33,095 bases of DNA. Origin: Pelargonium cotyledonis. Its lineage: Eukaryota; Streptophyta; Magnoliopsida; Geraniales; Geraniaceae. The DNA is taken from positions 1-33,095 of the forward strand of contig JAYMTA010000258.1 of assembly GCA_036897625.1 (NCBI GenBank), written 5' to 3'. The notes under the pieces were generated by a model, which had not been told where the DNA came from, searched no databases, and saw nothing but the letters and a program-made list of their open reading frames with translations. Both the position numbers and the translations under genes were made by a program. Shown piece after piece: positions 1 through 11,000 of the stretch. The stretch's first letter is position 1, and the number at the start of each line of letters is the position of its first letter.

Positions 1-1858
1 ATTGAATTAAATTTAAATAAAATAATGTATATCTAATGTAATAATTTAAATGATATAAAAAATTTAAAAAATAATTGACACATATCAATTGAAAAATATA
101 CAAAGTGTCGCTAAAAAAAAAAGTATGTTTTTGTTATTTTATATATATATTAGATTAGATATGTGATATATTTTAATTATATTCATCAATAATATAATTC
201 TATTATTTCTTATGATCCCTCTCAATGGTATTCAAACAGAAGACCATTAGAGTATTTTCTTGATTAGAACGCCTAAGATTAATCAATCATGGAAGGTAAA
301 AAAAGATAATCTTATTTGTGACTTGAAATTTTGGAAGTACATGTATGTTACATATAAAAGTCTAATGTGGGGCCCATATTTGACTAGTAGAGCCAAATTG
401 TGGCTCACACTTGAGCAATTCAAAGGAAGAAAGTTTCACAGATTTTAAATAAATAAAATGTTATCACAAAAAGCAATATCCAAAAGACCCATGAAAGAGG
501 AATTATGTCATCATATATTTATTTGACCAAATAAATAATGCAATCAATAACCCATCTAATTTTTTTTTTATATAAATATTTTGCCCTCCATTTTAGACTA
601 GGTTGTCAAATTAAGAACAATAGTTCCCACTTATTCAAATTGATCCCAATTTTACCATTTACTCTTTTTCCTAGCTTTACTATTCATTGGTTCTATGGTT
701 CCTACCAAATTTAACAATACCAGCAACTTTGTGATTTGTTAATTAGATGCAACTAATTTTCCTAACTGTGCTTTTGAAGCTAACTAATTACCATCTCCTC
801 CTTTCAAATACCCTCTTTTTTTTTTTTTGTGTGTTTTTGATCATATTTACAATCTAACCCTTGAAGTACATTATATATTTGATATTCGTATTATTAAAGA
901 AATTCACAAATATATGTATTTCAATGACGGTACAATTACTCTTTTGTGATCTTGACATTATGGATCTGAATATAGAAACAAATTATATAAAATAAAAATG
1001 ATTAATCTTACATACATATTGGCTTCATAACAACAAGAATATTATGTGATGATGCATATAAATTGGGCTCAGAGAGTAAATTGATGAATGAAACATGAAC
1101 GCTATATCAATACATCGCCCCGAAAGTCAAAGAGTGACGATAATGCTTCATATATACCACTTGCCCATGTTGTTTGATAGGGATCGAATCCTACATTGTT
1201 GGAAGCATTAGATGTTGTATAGTGTATATATAGATTTAGTCATGTGTTCCAACTTCCGCACTATATTTTTATGTATCGTCTCTCATCTAAGTAACATAAT
1301 CGACATTTACCTCAATCAGCAGATGTCATCGATCTAGGCAAGGACATGACCCCGTCGCTCCAATAATGTTGATGGAGGGTCCCGAATCAAGAGAGTGGCT
1401 CCAGATAAACCATTCCTAAAAATTGACCTACTCAATTAGACGCATCATGATGCATTGGACCACCCTTTTTAAACCTGGCTAGAATAAACACCATACAATC
1501 ACTACAACTGAAAATGTTGTCCAATTTTACCATTTGAGTTCTAGTTCCACAGTTACAAATTCCACTCTATACTCTAACATTGTATCTAGAGAATACAAGT
1601 AGTCAATAAAAGTGTGTGATCCTTTTCATATGGTAAAAACTAAAAACATAATATCAATTTTGACATCTTCATGACAATTCCAAACATGTAATGCATTGAC
1701 TTAAACCATCATTCCAGTTTCTAAAAAAAACTTGAAATTTCTTCCAATGAAGAGAACGATCAATATTTCGAAACTGAAAAATATTCTTTAATTTATATAC
1801 GTTATGTTGGTATCTTTGACAAGTTGCATTAAAACACGAAGAAAAACACCAAATTAAA

Positions 1859-1880
1859 ATATATATATATATATATATAT
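1859..1880. repeat. (AT)n microsatellite
   Basis: About 22 bases of uninterrupted AT dinucleotide repeat in intergenic DNA. Confidence 0.9.
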
Positions 1881-2780
1881 TAAAACCCTTCACATATTTA
1901 TGACGAACCCATTAAAGAAAAATTGATGTTTTGTTGACACCATACATGAACAATAATGAGTAAAGTGAAAATGTTCACCATAATCAACAAGACAAGAGCA
2001 CGTTCATGACTTGTGTTGTTGAGTGTGTTGATAGAGTTTAAAAGAAATGTACAAAATCAGTACACCTGTACTTTGAGACTCTGTCGTACAATTTGTCCAA
2101 TAATTCAACACAAAGTAGCTATTGATAATGAAAGAAATTAATTTTAAAAAAAATTAGAAAGAATTTGGAGATCCAATGAGAGTTTATTTGCATGGATTTT
2201 TCTCCCTCCAAGAACTGCCAAAGACACACCTGTTCATGACTTGTTGGAGACAGTGTTTTTTGGTTTCATAGATCATCTGCAATTCTCCCCATATTTTGTT
2301 ATATCAGCTTGTTTAATTTCTGCATAAATTGTTTATATGTAATAAATGGTGTTGAATGCTATCAGAACTTAATTACTAGGTCTTTTTGCCTATTTTGCTG
2401 CAAATTGTGTGTAGGTGTAAGAACAATTAAATAGATGCATCAGAAATTGAATAGAGTGGTTAATGCATCATGTAAATAAGTAGTTGAGTATATTGACTAT
2501 ATAGCTAGAGTTTTCAGATTTTTAGTTTTGAAATTTTATAGTTATGAAGCCGCAGTAATGTTTAGATCGTCCGTGTCTCAAGTACAACGAATTTATACAA
2601 GAAATAACAACAAATGTCTAATTTTGTGTTTCAACATATAATAAAAATTGTAAATATTGAGAATTAAATTAAACTTATGATAGATATCTGTATTATTTCT
2701 CCATACAATTGATATAAAATGTTTCTTTCTACTTAACTTGTCAAAAGCATGTTCGAAAGTCTAAACCCACAAAAATAACC

Positions 2781-2803
2781 TTTTTTTTTTTTTTTTTTTT
2801 TTT
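2781..2803. repeat. Poly-T tract (23 T)
   Basis: A run of 23 T. Read on the minus strand it is a poly(A) run after an A/T-rich stretch, so it may be the tail of an old minus-strand retroposon whose body lies towards 3300. I recognise no body or target-site duplication. Confidence 0.6.
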
Positions 2804-3439
2804 GTGAAAATAAAAATTCTTGGCTTTAAATAATGTGGTCCTAGGGTAATGAATAGGAGTGTTTGGTTAAGTCAAACATGCAAGAAAAATAAATGTATTG
2901 TTTATAAAGTCAAGAAAAAGATTTGGAGAAAAAGTCCAAGTCCTTGATGATGATATTTGGAGAGACAAAAATAGTCCAAAGTCAGCAATAACAAACGAAA
3001 TATCAGCAAAAAATAAGAATAATTTTGGCCTCTAATTCCACCTTTCTTGTGGGCTTGAAACAACCATATATTCTGCATGATTATAGCAAATGAACTTGAT
3101 ATTTTTAGTTTCTTTTCCACATTTTGTGGACAAAGAAATGAAGCAACAAGATTAAAATAAATAAAGAGTACAAGAGCTAGAAATCTAGAACACCCAAAAC
3201 TATAGCAATGAGGAAAGTTCCAAGCGTAGAAGTATAGAACATAATGATGCAACTCAAGAAAAATTTCATGAAAAGTAGGTGCCAACAAAAAGAATGCAAG
3301 TGAAAATCTTCTTCATTCATATTCCATTTTCACCATGAAAGCAACAGGCAACAGAAAACTGAATCAACTAAAACATTAGGGCTTTGTTTGGGAGCTCCAC
3401 GACTCTACGTACCTCTTGTAGCTCTAATATGTTTATCGG

Positions 3440-3552
3440 CGTTTCATGTCACTGATGTCTGGTTGTTGCACAAATTAGTCATTTCTTCCGAGGTCTATAG
3501 ACGTTTCATGTCACTGATGTTTGGTTGTTACACAAATTAGTCATTCCTTCCG
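3440..3552. repeat. Two-copy tandem repeat, period 62 bp
   Basis: The block beginning CGTTTCATGTCACTGATGT at 3440 recurs at 3502. About 51 bases align, with a few substitutions (for example TCTGG against TTTGG). The copies lie between two GGAGCTCCAC motifs, near 3391 and 3569, so the whole may be the inside of a degraded DNA transposon. Confidence 0.75.
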
Positions 3553-3654
3553 GACATTGCTCTGCAGGAGCTCCACAAAGGTTTGGTCACAAGATCAACC
3601 AACCTCCTGCACCTCCCACATATTGCAAATCTATGGACAGATATGTCCTCATTG

Positions 3655-4330
3655 TTTTTTTTTTTTTTTTTTTTTTGAAATTGAAATACTTTTATTAATA
3701 TTCAAAAGGACTACATAAACCAATACTCACAACTGGACGGGACCAGACATAGATGAGAGGACCATGGACATTCCCAATCCCCATATCGCTGATACCCAAA
3801 TATCTAGGGCACTTACTCGGCCCGTTCATAATAACCATAACAAAACCCAATAGAAGAAACGAAATGAAACCAAACCATACCCAAACTAGCAAATCCGCAC
3901 CGGACAACCCAGGCCCTAGCCGGAGGCCTGCGAAGGCTAATTTGGACCAAGAATCGGACCTTAATAACTGGAGATCCAAACCCGCCCCAGATGGAGAGCC
4001 ACCTCCACCGGAGCCTATTCCCGTGACCCTCATTTGGTCGGGCGAGCCTTCTCGGATTGGCTCGTCGTTGCATCCTCAGCCTGATTCATCATCTCAAATC
4101 GTTTGTCGATTTCCTCCGCCATTTCCGAACAAACCTTGCACCTCCAATCCGCCGCTTGCAACACACGATCACCTGCCACCACTACTGAAAGCGAAGCTCT
4201 GCCCCCAGCCTTATTCCTTGCCGTCGATCACCTGTCGTCCTACACCAGACCGTCGTCTCTCTCTTAACAGGAAAAGAGCAGCCCCCCACCTCTTATAAGC
4301 CTTCAAACCCTAACCCTAAAAACTGAAAAC
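3655..4330 (-). mobile_element. Poly(A)-tailed retroposon, probably an internally deleted LINE
   Basis: Read on the minus strand, this GC-rich block starts near 4330 with CCCTAA-type sequence and an AGAG-rich leader. It then has a short frame starting MAEEIDKRFEMMNQ (about 30 codons, ATG near 4124), which resembles the start of a plant LINE ORF1. It ends with an A/T-rich 3' part, an AATAAAAG motif and 22 A (3655-3676 as T on the plus strand). The body is too short for a full LINE, and no endonuclease or reverse transcriptase is visible. The simplest reading is a 5' leader and ORF1 start joined to a LINE 3' UTR; a processed gene copy is the alternative. I could not find a clear target-site duplication. 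Its base composition contrasts sharply with both flanks. Confidence 0.55.
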
Positions 4331-4927
4331 CCTAACTACCTACAGAGAGCAGAAAGACCATTTTTAAGTTCACTATTACAAATGTTAATATTTTGTACCT
4401 AATTTATTGTAGATCTTCTAAAAAAAATCGTTAAAATATTTTTCGTAAGAATTTACGTATTATAATAAGTTTTTGTAACTTGTTAGTGTATAACTCATAA
4501 GCGTGTATAAACTATAAATCATAAATATAATTTTTCTTCACTTAAATTGATAAGTGTAAGTGAATACATTATAATATTGAAAAATATCTATTTTTAATCC
4601 TAAATATTTTTATTAGTTGTACCAAATATATGAGAAATACATGTAAATAAAATAGACGTGTGAATAATCTTCTTAAAATATGTTTGAATATTTAGCTTGT
4701 TGGACTTGAATTGGGTAAATATTATGAGCAAGACGGCATTTTTTTTCTTCTAAAAAATACTAATTGATTAAGTTACACAGTAGGATTTGAACTCATGATA
4801 AGGAGACAGCATAGACAAAAATATTCTGAGACAACCAAATTATAATTGACAAGAACAAATATAGCTGTTGAACTATTGTTTCATTTTCAGTCAATTGACT
4901 ATAACTGAATTTGTACCTGCTTAACAG
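4331..4927 (+). other. AT-rich sequence ending in the PAL splice acceptor
   Basis: No open frame of note. The last bases, TACCTGCTTAACAG (AG at 4926-4927), are a good plant 3' splice site. It sits exactly where the single conserved PAL intron ends, splitting an Arg codon as AG|A. This is therefore probably the 3' part of PAL intron 1, or a relic of it. Confidence 0.7.
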
Positions 4928-6662
4928 ATTCTTGAACGCCGGAATATTCGGAAATGGTACGGAATCTTCTCACACGCTGCCGCACACCGCCACCAGAGCG
5001 GCCATGCTGGTCAGAATCAACACCCTCCTCCAAGGCTACTCCGGCATCCGAATCGACCTCCTCGAAGCCATCACCAAGCTCCTCAACCACAACATCACTC
5101 CTTGCCTCCCCCTCCGCGCCTCCATCACCGCCTCCGGCGACCTCGTCCCCTTCTCCTACATTGCCGGCCTCCTCACCGGCCGCCCCAACTCCAAGGCCGT
5201 CGGTCCAGAAGGCCAGTCCCTAGACGCCGCCGAGGCCTTCCGCCTCGCCGGCATCGACGGCGGCTTCTTCGAATTGCAGCCCAAGGAGGGTCTCGCTCTC
5301 GTCAACGGCACCGGAGTCGGCTCCGGCATGGCCTCTATGGTTCTCTTCGAGTCCAACGTTCTAGCCGTCCTCTCCGTCGTTCTGTCCGCCATTTTCGCCG
5401 AAGTTATGCAAGGAAAGCCAGAATTCACCGACCACCTGACCCACAAATTGAAGCACCACCCCGGCCAGATCGAAGCCGCGGCGATCATGGAGCACATCCT
5501 CGATGGAAGCGCGTACGTGAAGGCGGCTCAGAAGCTTCACGAAACCGACCCTCTCCAGAAGCCGAAGCAGGACCGATACGCCCTCCGGACCTCTCCGCAG
5601 TGGCTGGGTCCTCAGATCGAGGTGATTCGATTCTCCACCAAATCGATCGAGCGAGAGATCAATTCCGTAAACGACAACCCGTTGATCGACGTTTCGAGAA
5701 ACAAGGCCTTGCACGGAGGCAATTTTCAGGGAACCCCAATTGGTGTCTCTATGGACAACACCAGATTGGCCATAGCCTCAATCGCGCAGTTCTCGGAGCT
5801 CGTTAACGACTTCTACAACAATGGCTTGCCCTCGAATCTGTCCGGAGGTCGCAACCCCAGCTTGGATTATGGGTTCAAAGGAGCTGAAATCGCAATGGCT
5901 TCTTATTGCTCGGAGCTCCAGTTTCTGGCTAATCCGGTGACCAACCATGTACAGAGCGCCGAGCAACACAACCAAGATGTGAACTCGTTGGGATTGATTT
6001 CTGCTAGGAAAACAGCTGAAGCTGTGGACATCTTGAAGCTCATGTCGTCGACCTACTTGATTGCTCTGTGCCAGGCTATAGATTTGAGGCATTTGGAGGA
6101 GAATTTGAAAAACACAGTGAAGAACACAGTGAGCCAAGTGGCCAAGAAAGTGCTCACAGTGGGTGTTAATGGAGAGCTCCATCCTTCCAGATTCTGCGAG
6201 AAGGACTTGCTTAAAGTAGTTAATCGGGAACACGTGTTCGCCTACATTGATGATCCGTGCAGCGCAACGTATCCGCTGATGCAAAAGCTGAGGCAAGTCC
6301 TCGTTGAGCACGCAATGGCAAGCGACGAAGATTTGAAGAACACGAACGCGTCCATCTTCCTAAAGATAGGTGCTTTCGAGGAGGAGCTGAAGACTGTGTT
6401 GCCAAGAGAAGTGGAGGGAGCTAGAACGGCCTTCGAGAGCGATAGCTTGACTATTCCAAACAGGATCGAAGAGTGCAGGTCGTATCCGTTGTACACGTTC
6501 GTGAGGAAGGAGCTGGGAACCGGGTTTTTAACGGGAGAGAAAGGGATGTCGCCGGGAGAGGAATTCGACAAGGTGTTCACGGCCATGTGTCAAGGCAAGT
6601 TGATCGATCCGATGCTTGAATGTCTCAAGGAATGGGATGGCAAGCCTCTTCCTATTTGCTAG
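4928..6662 (+). CDS. PAL: Phenylalanine ammonia-lyase, second exon (partial gene)
   Basis: PAL deaminates L-Phe to trans-cinnamate, the entry step of the phenylpropanoid pathway; it is a cytosolic homotetramer. The exon begins after a splice acceptor with the third base of an Arg codon, then reads [19 protein letters not shown], the usual start of PAL exon 2, and ends LPIC-stop at 6662. It encodes about 577 residues, against about 710-725 for whole PALs. Visible are the MIO-forming ASG (GCC TCC GGC at 5130-5138), [10 protein letters not shown], the substrate-contacting YALR in [23 protein letters not shown] and EQHNQDVNS. The first-exon Tyr motif (GTDSYGVTTGFG) is not in the window. After ASI, the usual GKLMF is missing before AQFSELV: a clean 15-bp in-frame gap at 5783/5784. 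There is no frameshift or internal stop. It may be a gene with a very long first intron, or a 5'-truncated copy drifting to a pseudogene. The exon is much more GC-rich than its surroundings. Confidence 0.93.
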
Positions 6663-7148
6663 ACCTTTTGCTATCATTTTTTTTGTACGTTGTTATAAAT
6701 TTATCGTTGCAAGGAAAAGAAACTGTATCTAAACATTCAGGATATGTAATCTTTGTAATGTTGGGCTGTTTGCTTCTTGCTTTTATGTCAATTTGAATTT
6801 TTTTTTTTTTTGCGAACTTAATAAACAATGAGAAATGTGTTTAGCAAAGTCTCATGTTTTGAGATTATTATAGATCTAAGGGCACTATAAGAGACAAAAA
6901 AATTAGAAATGTTTTGAAAAACTATTGCCAGTTTCATGACATCTATTTTGGGGTGTACACCTTAGAGACCAATAACATTGGAAAACAGAGCTGAGAATAA
7001 AAAGAAAATAAGCCTATATAACTGTTTTAATTACAGAGGCATGTTAACTACAATAAGGGATTACTTACAAAAAATGACAATCTTGCTCCGGAGACATAGT
7101 TAACAATCCAGAATAAGTCAGCCAGTTGAAGCACACCTCTAAAGCCGG
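6663..7148. other. Convergent 3' UTRs of PAL (+) and MOM1 (-)
   Basis: The two genes end facing each other about 490 bp apart. A plus-strand AATAAAC near 6820 could be the PAL poly(A) signal. No further gene is visible. Confidence 0.5.
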
Positions 7149-8041
7149 TCAGTCGTCATCTGATAAACAAACAATGTCGTCTAATACAGCTGCACGAGCC
7201 CGAGTGGATTCATTAATACTCTGTGAATCAAATCCAGAAAGGTCCAGCTGGTCCAAGTTTGAACCCAAATCTGGCAGAGGTGCTAAAATATTTGGTACAC
7301 TTGAACCACAGAGACTATCAACATTAAGGAAGAGCCCAAACCGGGACAAGGTGCTGGAAGAAGCAGATGGCAGCCCAGCTGAGGTTCCAGGATGGTGTGG
7401 CCTACTAGAAGAAGTAGACATATATGTTGGTAAAGGCGGACGAGGCTGCACAAGTGAGGAAGAATTTACAGGGTGACTATTAGGTGCCTGCTGACTTGGC
7501 ATCCTGCGGGGAAAAGGGGGCGGGAGACTAGTTGAGGATAATGGTGTTGAAGTATAACTTGAAGGGTGTATATTAGGAGCCTGCAGCTGGCTTGGTATCC
7601 TGCGGGGAAGGGGCGGTAGATTACTTGGAGACAAGTCCGTTGGTGGAGAACTTGCAGGGTGATTATTAGGTGCCTGTTGATTTGGCATCCCACAGGGAAG
7701 TGCTTGGAGACCAGTTGATGACAAGGAAGTTGGAGGCCTAAAGCGTTGCAGGTGTGGGGCTGGTGCACGAATTTCACTAGCACCATGGCAAATTCCTGCT
7801 GGATGGGAGATGGAGCTTATGTGAGGAGACCTTGCTGGAATACTTGTAAAAGGTCTAGACTGGTAAATAGGCTGTTGAGGTGGAGCTGTAGTATGTGAAC
7901 CAGTTGCAGAAAGGGGAGAAAACTGAGAACTCGCTGCAGGTGGAGGTTGAGTGAACGGCGTAGACAAACCAGTTACCGTTGGCATCCTCTGTCCAGTTTG
8001 CTGCAACTGAACCGACTGCTGCCTGAAACTTGATAGCAAGT
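7149..8041 (-). other. MOM1 last coding exon: Pro/Ser/Gln-rich tail ending in a SIM-like motif
   Basis: The acceptor TTGGCAG at 8042 joins EMQQ to DLLSSFRQQSVQLQQ. The exon is low-complexity, rich in Pro, Ser, Asn and Gln. It contains three imperfect ~30-32-residue units anchored by GMPNQQAPNNHP, RIPSQLQAPNIHP and RMPSQQAPNSHP. The protein ends DDIVCLSDDD, with stop TGA at 7149-7151. Confidence 0.85.
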
Positions 8042-11000
8042 CTGCCAATACAAATTAAGATCAGGAATTTGCACAAGACAAGCTAAAAAACTGATGGCAA
8101 GATAAGAAATCCCAATAGAGATGCACATTTAGATGTATCAATTCTTTGTATAAACAATTGCAATGCTATTAAGTTATCCTGCAAATTGCCCCAGAAACAC
8201 AGCTTTTCATAGTTATTCTACAGCCAACTTTATGGTCTGTTTGGATTCTAGGGTTTGATTTGAAATACTGGACTTCAGCCAAATACAATGTTTGGATGCA
8301 CAGAGAATATGAATTTGGCTCTAACCTTGTCATTCAAAACCCAAACATTATACTCCCTCCGTCCCAAAATGAGTACTCAGATTGTCTTACATTTAGTACA
8401 AAATTGAGTGTTCTCTTTCATATTTTTAAGAACTTTTTTTTACTCCATATTTTTAAGAACTTAGTTATGCGTGAATTGCAAATTGTGCCTATAGATAAGT
8501 TAGTATCCATTGAGCTTGTTAGAACACGTGCCCATGGGAATAAAAGAGAATGTACATCACTAACTTCTCTTTAACATTTCTCAAAATAGAAATCATGACA
8601 CTTATTTTGGGATGAGAGGGAGTATCTATATTCGAAAATAAAGTCACTTATTTTGGGACGAGAGGGAGTATCAGTATCCGCATTCGAAATACAACATTTC
8701 AAATCAAATCCAAACACAGCCTTAGGTTAAATAGATCCAGTAATAAACAGAGTATAAAGGAAGGGACAAAATAACAGTTCAGAAAGGTCTCTTGAGAAAT
8801 TAGTTACCTTGCTGCATTTCTGGCACGCCAGAAACCCTACCATCCTTCCATTTATACCTCAAAACCTCTGCTAAAATCTTATTCATAAGAACTTTTTTAT
8901 GACTTGCGTCCATTTCCTTCTTTTTTGATGAAAATTCAGCCTCAGTCTCCTGAAGCTTGATTTCATACTTGTTACGGATTTGAGCAACAGCCACCTCTAT
9001 TTCCTTTTCGCAGTCAGCTTTCAGCTGTAGTTTCTGCTCATAAGAAAGAAAAGTATGCATACAAAGATATCAGCTAAAGATAACTGTAACTTAAAGATTA
9101 TATTAAAATCAACTTCTTTGAGTACCACAAAAGTCAGAGTACTGCTTTTCTGTAAAGTGAATGATTAGACCCTCAAATAGAAAGATGGAATAAGGAAAAA
9201 AAAGTAGGCAATTCATTAAACCAGACACAAACCATATCTTCATAGATCTTGACAGAACGGTCCATCTCTTTACGTATCCTATCCAATTCATTCTCAAGTG
9301 GATTCAGATAAATAGGTAAAGGCCTTTGGGACCCTACTGGGGGAGTCTGTATTTGACGCTGCTGGGGGTGGTCAACCAATGGCCCTGAGGTCAGAACAGT
9401 TTGTGAAGTGGTTTGCTGTTCACTGCTAGGCTGAAGTCGAATTTGACCAGCTAAAGGCAAATCAGGTTGATTATGGCCAGAAGAAGAGTCTGTGGATGCT
9501 GAAACCTGCAATTGCGCCACAGGCTCTCTGATTGGAGCCTCGTTGATCCTATGCTCAGATGGCATGACATCAACGGAATGGTATTGAGGAGGTTCAACAT
9601 GTAAAGTGACACTCTGCTCTTCATTATTAAGCTGATTCTCAATTTCAATGCCTGATGGTATATCATGATCATCATGGCCCGAAGAGGAATCTATTGTCGG
9701 TTGCACCACATGATCTATGACTGGTGTATAGTGATTAATACGATCAGATCGTTCAGAATCGGCAGTATGGAACTGTGAATATTCAACTTGGCAGGTGCCA
9801 TTCTCTTCAGTTCTAGGCTGATATTCAGTTTCACCAAATGAAGCAAAATCAGGTGGATTACGAACAGACGAAAATTCTATTGGTGACAGGTCCACCGCAG
9901 GCTCTATGACCAATGCTTCGGGGTTGCTATCAGACTGTACATCATTACTTAGATGGGATTGTGGAGGTTCAAGTTGTTGGGTCACTTGGGTACCATTCTG
10001 CTTTTCAGTGCTAGGTAGATGTCCAATTTCAAGTGGATATTGGTCAGAAGAGGAATCTGCCGGTAACGGTTGTGACTGCATAACAGGTTCTATGGCCGGT
10101 GCAACAAAATTATAATCAGACGGTACAGGATCATCATTTAGATGGGATTGTGGAGGTTCAACTTGCTGAGTATCATGCGGCTCTTTACTACTTGGCCCAT
10201 CTCCATCTTGGACTTCTGTAGATATGGAAGGCAGGAAACATTGATCTTGAAGTACCTGGCAATGTAAGGATTGGTTGATAATGAAAAAGCAGCTATAACA
10301 TTCATATCTAATCAATTGAAACTTATGGCACAAAATAATGTCACAGAACAGTTGCCAGCAGAAATTACAATCTACAAGATTCTCAAAATAGGTTTGGGCA
10401 TGATTCTCCTAAATCTTCACAAATACACCTTAACCAGATAGTATTGTTAACCTTGTTTAAATGAGACACAGCAAATGACAATCCAACACAATGTGTAAAA
10501 GAAGGTTAAAATTATGGGAAATTATGCATATAACAAGATAACGATCAAATATACAACCAATTCATGTGATATATACCTGATTCAAGGGAAATAGGTCACC
10601 ATGAGCAAGGGTGCACTCTGACTGAGCTGCAGGTGCATTTCCAGGAGATAGCTCTCGCAGAGAAGAATCTTGGTTGATGTTACTACCCTCTCCATTCTGC
10701 TGGTCAATCCTAGCAGCATTTGGTCTATCTGAGGGTGCATTTCCAGAGGATGGCTTTTGCAGAAGAAAATCTTGGTTGATGTAACTACCCTTTCCATTCA
10801 GCTGGTCAATCCTAGCAGCATTCGGTCTATCTGATGTCATAGCATCAACATTGTTGATCTCCTCGTTGACGTTAACACCTTCCAATAAATCACCAGAAAC
10901 AATTTCAAGGACTTCGAGTTGTACTGCTTCCTCAGAAATGCTGAGCATAGCAGCATCAGGAGTTTGTTCATCAGACGGAAGTGAAGTCACAGAGGTAACT

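Larger units (their letters stand above)
1..3654. other. AT-rich intergenic region without a supported gene
   Basis: This stretch is AT-rich. Its open frames are short, low-complexity and match no family I recognise; the longest, about 128 codons on the minus strand at 2902-3288, is Phe/Leu-rich and looks like chance. It contains an AT microsatellite near 1859-1880, a run of 23 T at 2781-2803 and a two-copy tandem repeat at 3440-3552. The block at about 1130-1400 is less AT-rich and may be an old transposon remnant, but I could not classify it. No PAL first exon was found here, although one would be expected upstream of 4928. Confidence 0.6.

Noticed and set aside
2902-3288. 128-codon minus-strand open frame upstream of a poly-T run
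   Set aside because: Hydrophobic low-complexity sequence in AT-rich DNA with no family resemblance. A retroposon body is possible but unsupported.
3753-4298. 181-codon plus-strand open frame
   Set aside because: It lies antisense to the poly(A)-tailed retroposon, is Pro/Ser-rich from GC composition, and shows no domain. The orientation of the tail says the element reads on the minus strand.
1-4927. PAL first exon
   Set aside because: I looked for the GTDSYGVTTGFG and KELIR coding patterns and for a GC-rich open block ending in a phase-2 donor. The only GC-rich block (3730-4320) does not encode PAL on either strand.
5102-5806. 234-codon plus-strand open frame overlapping PAL
   Set aside because: It is an Arg/Pro-rich shadow of the GC-rich PAL exon in another frame. 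The same applies to the long minus-strand frames over 5156-6586.
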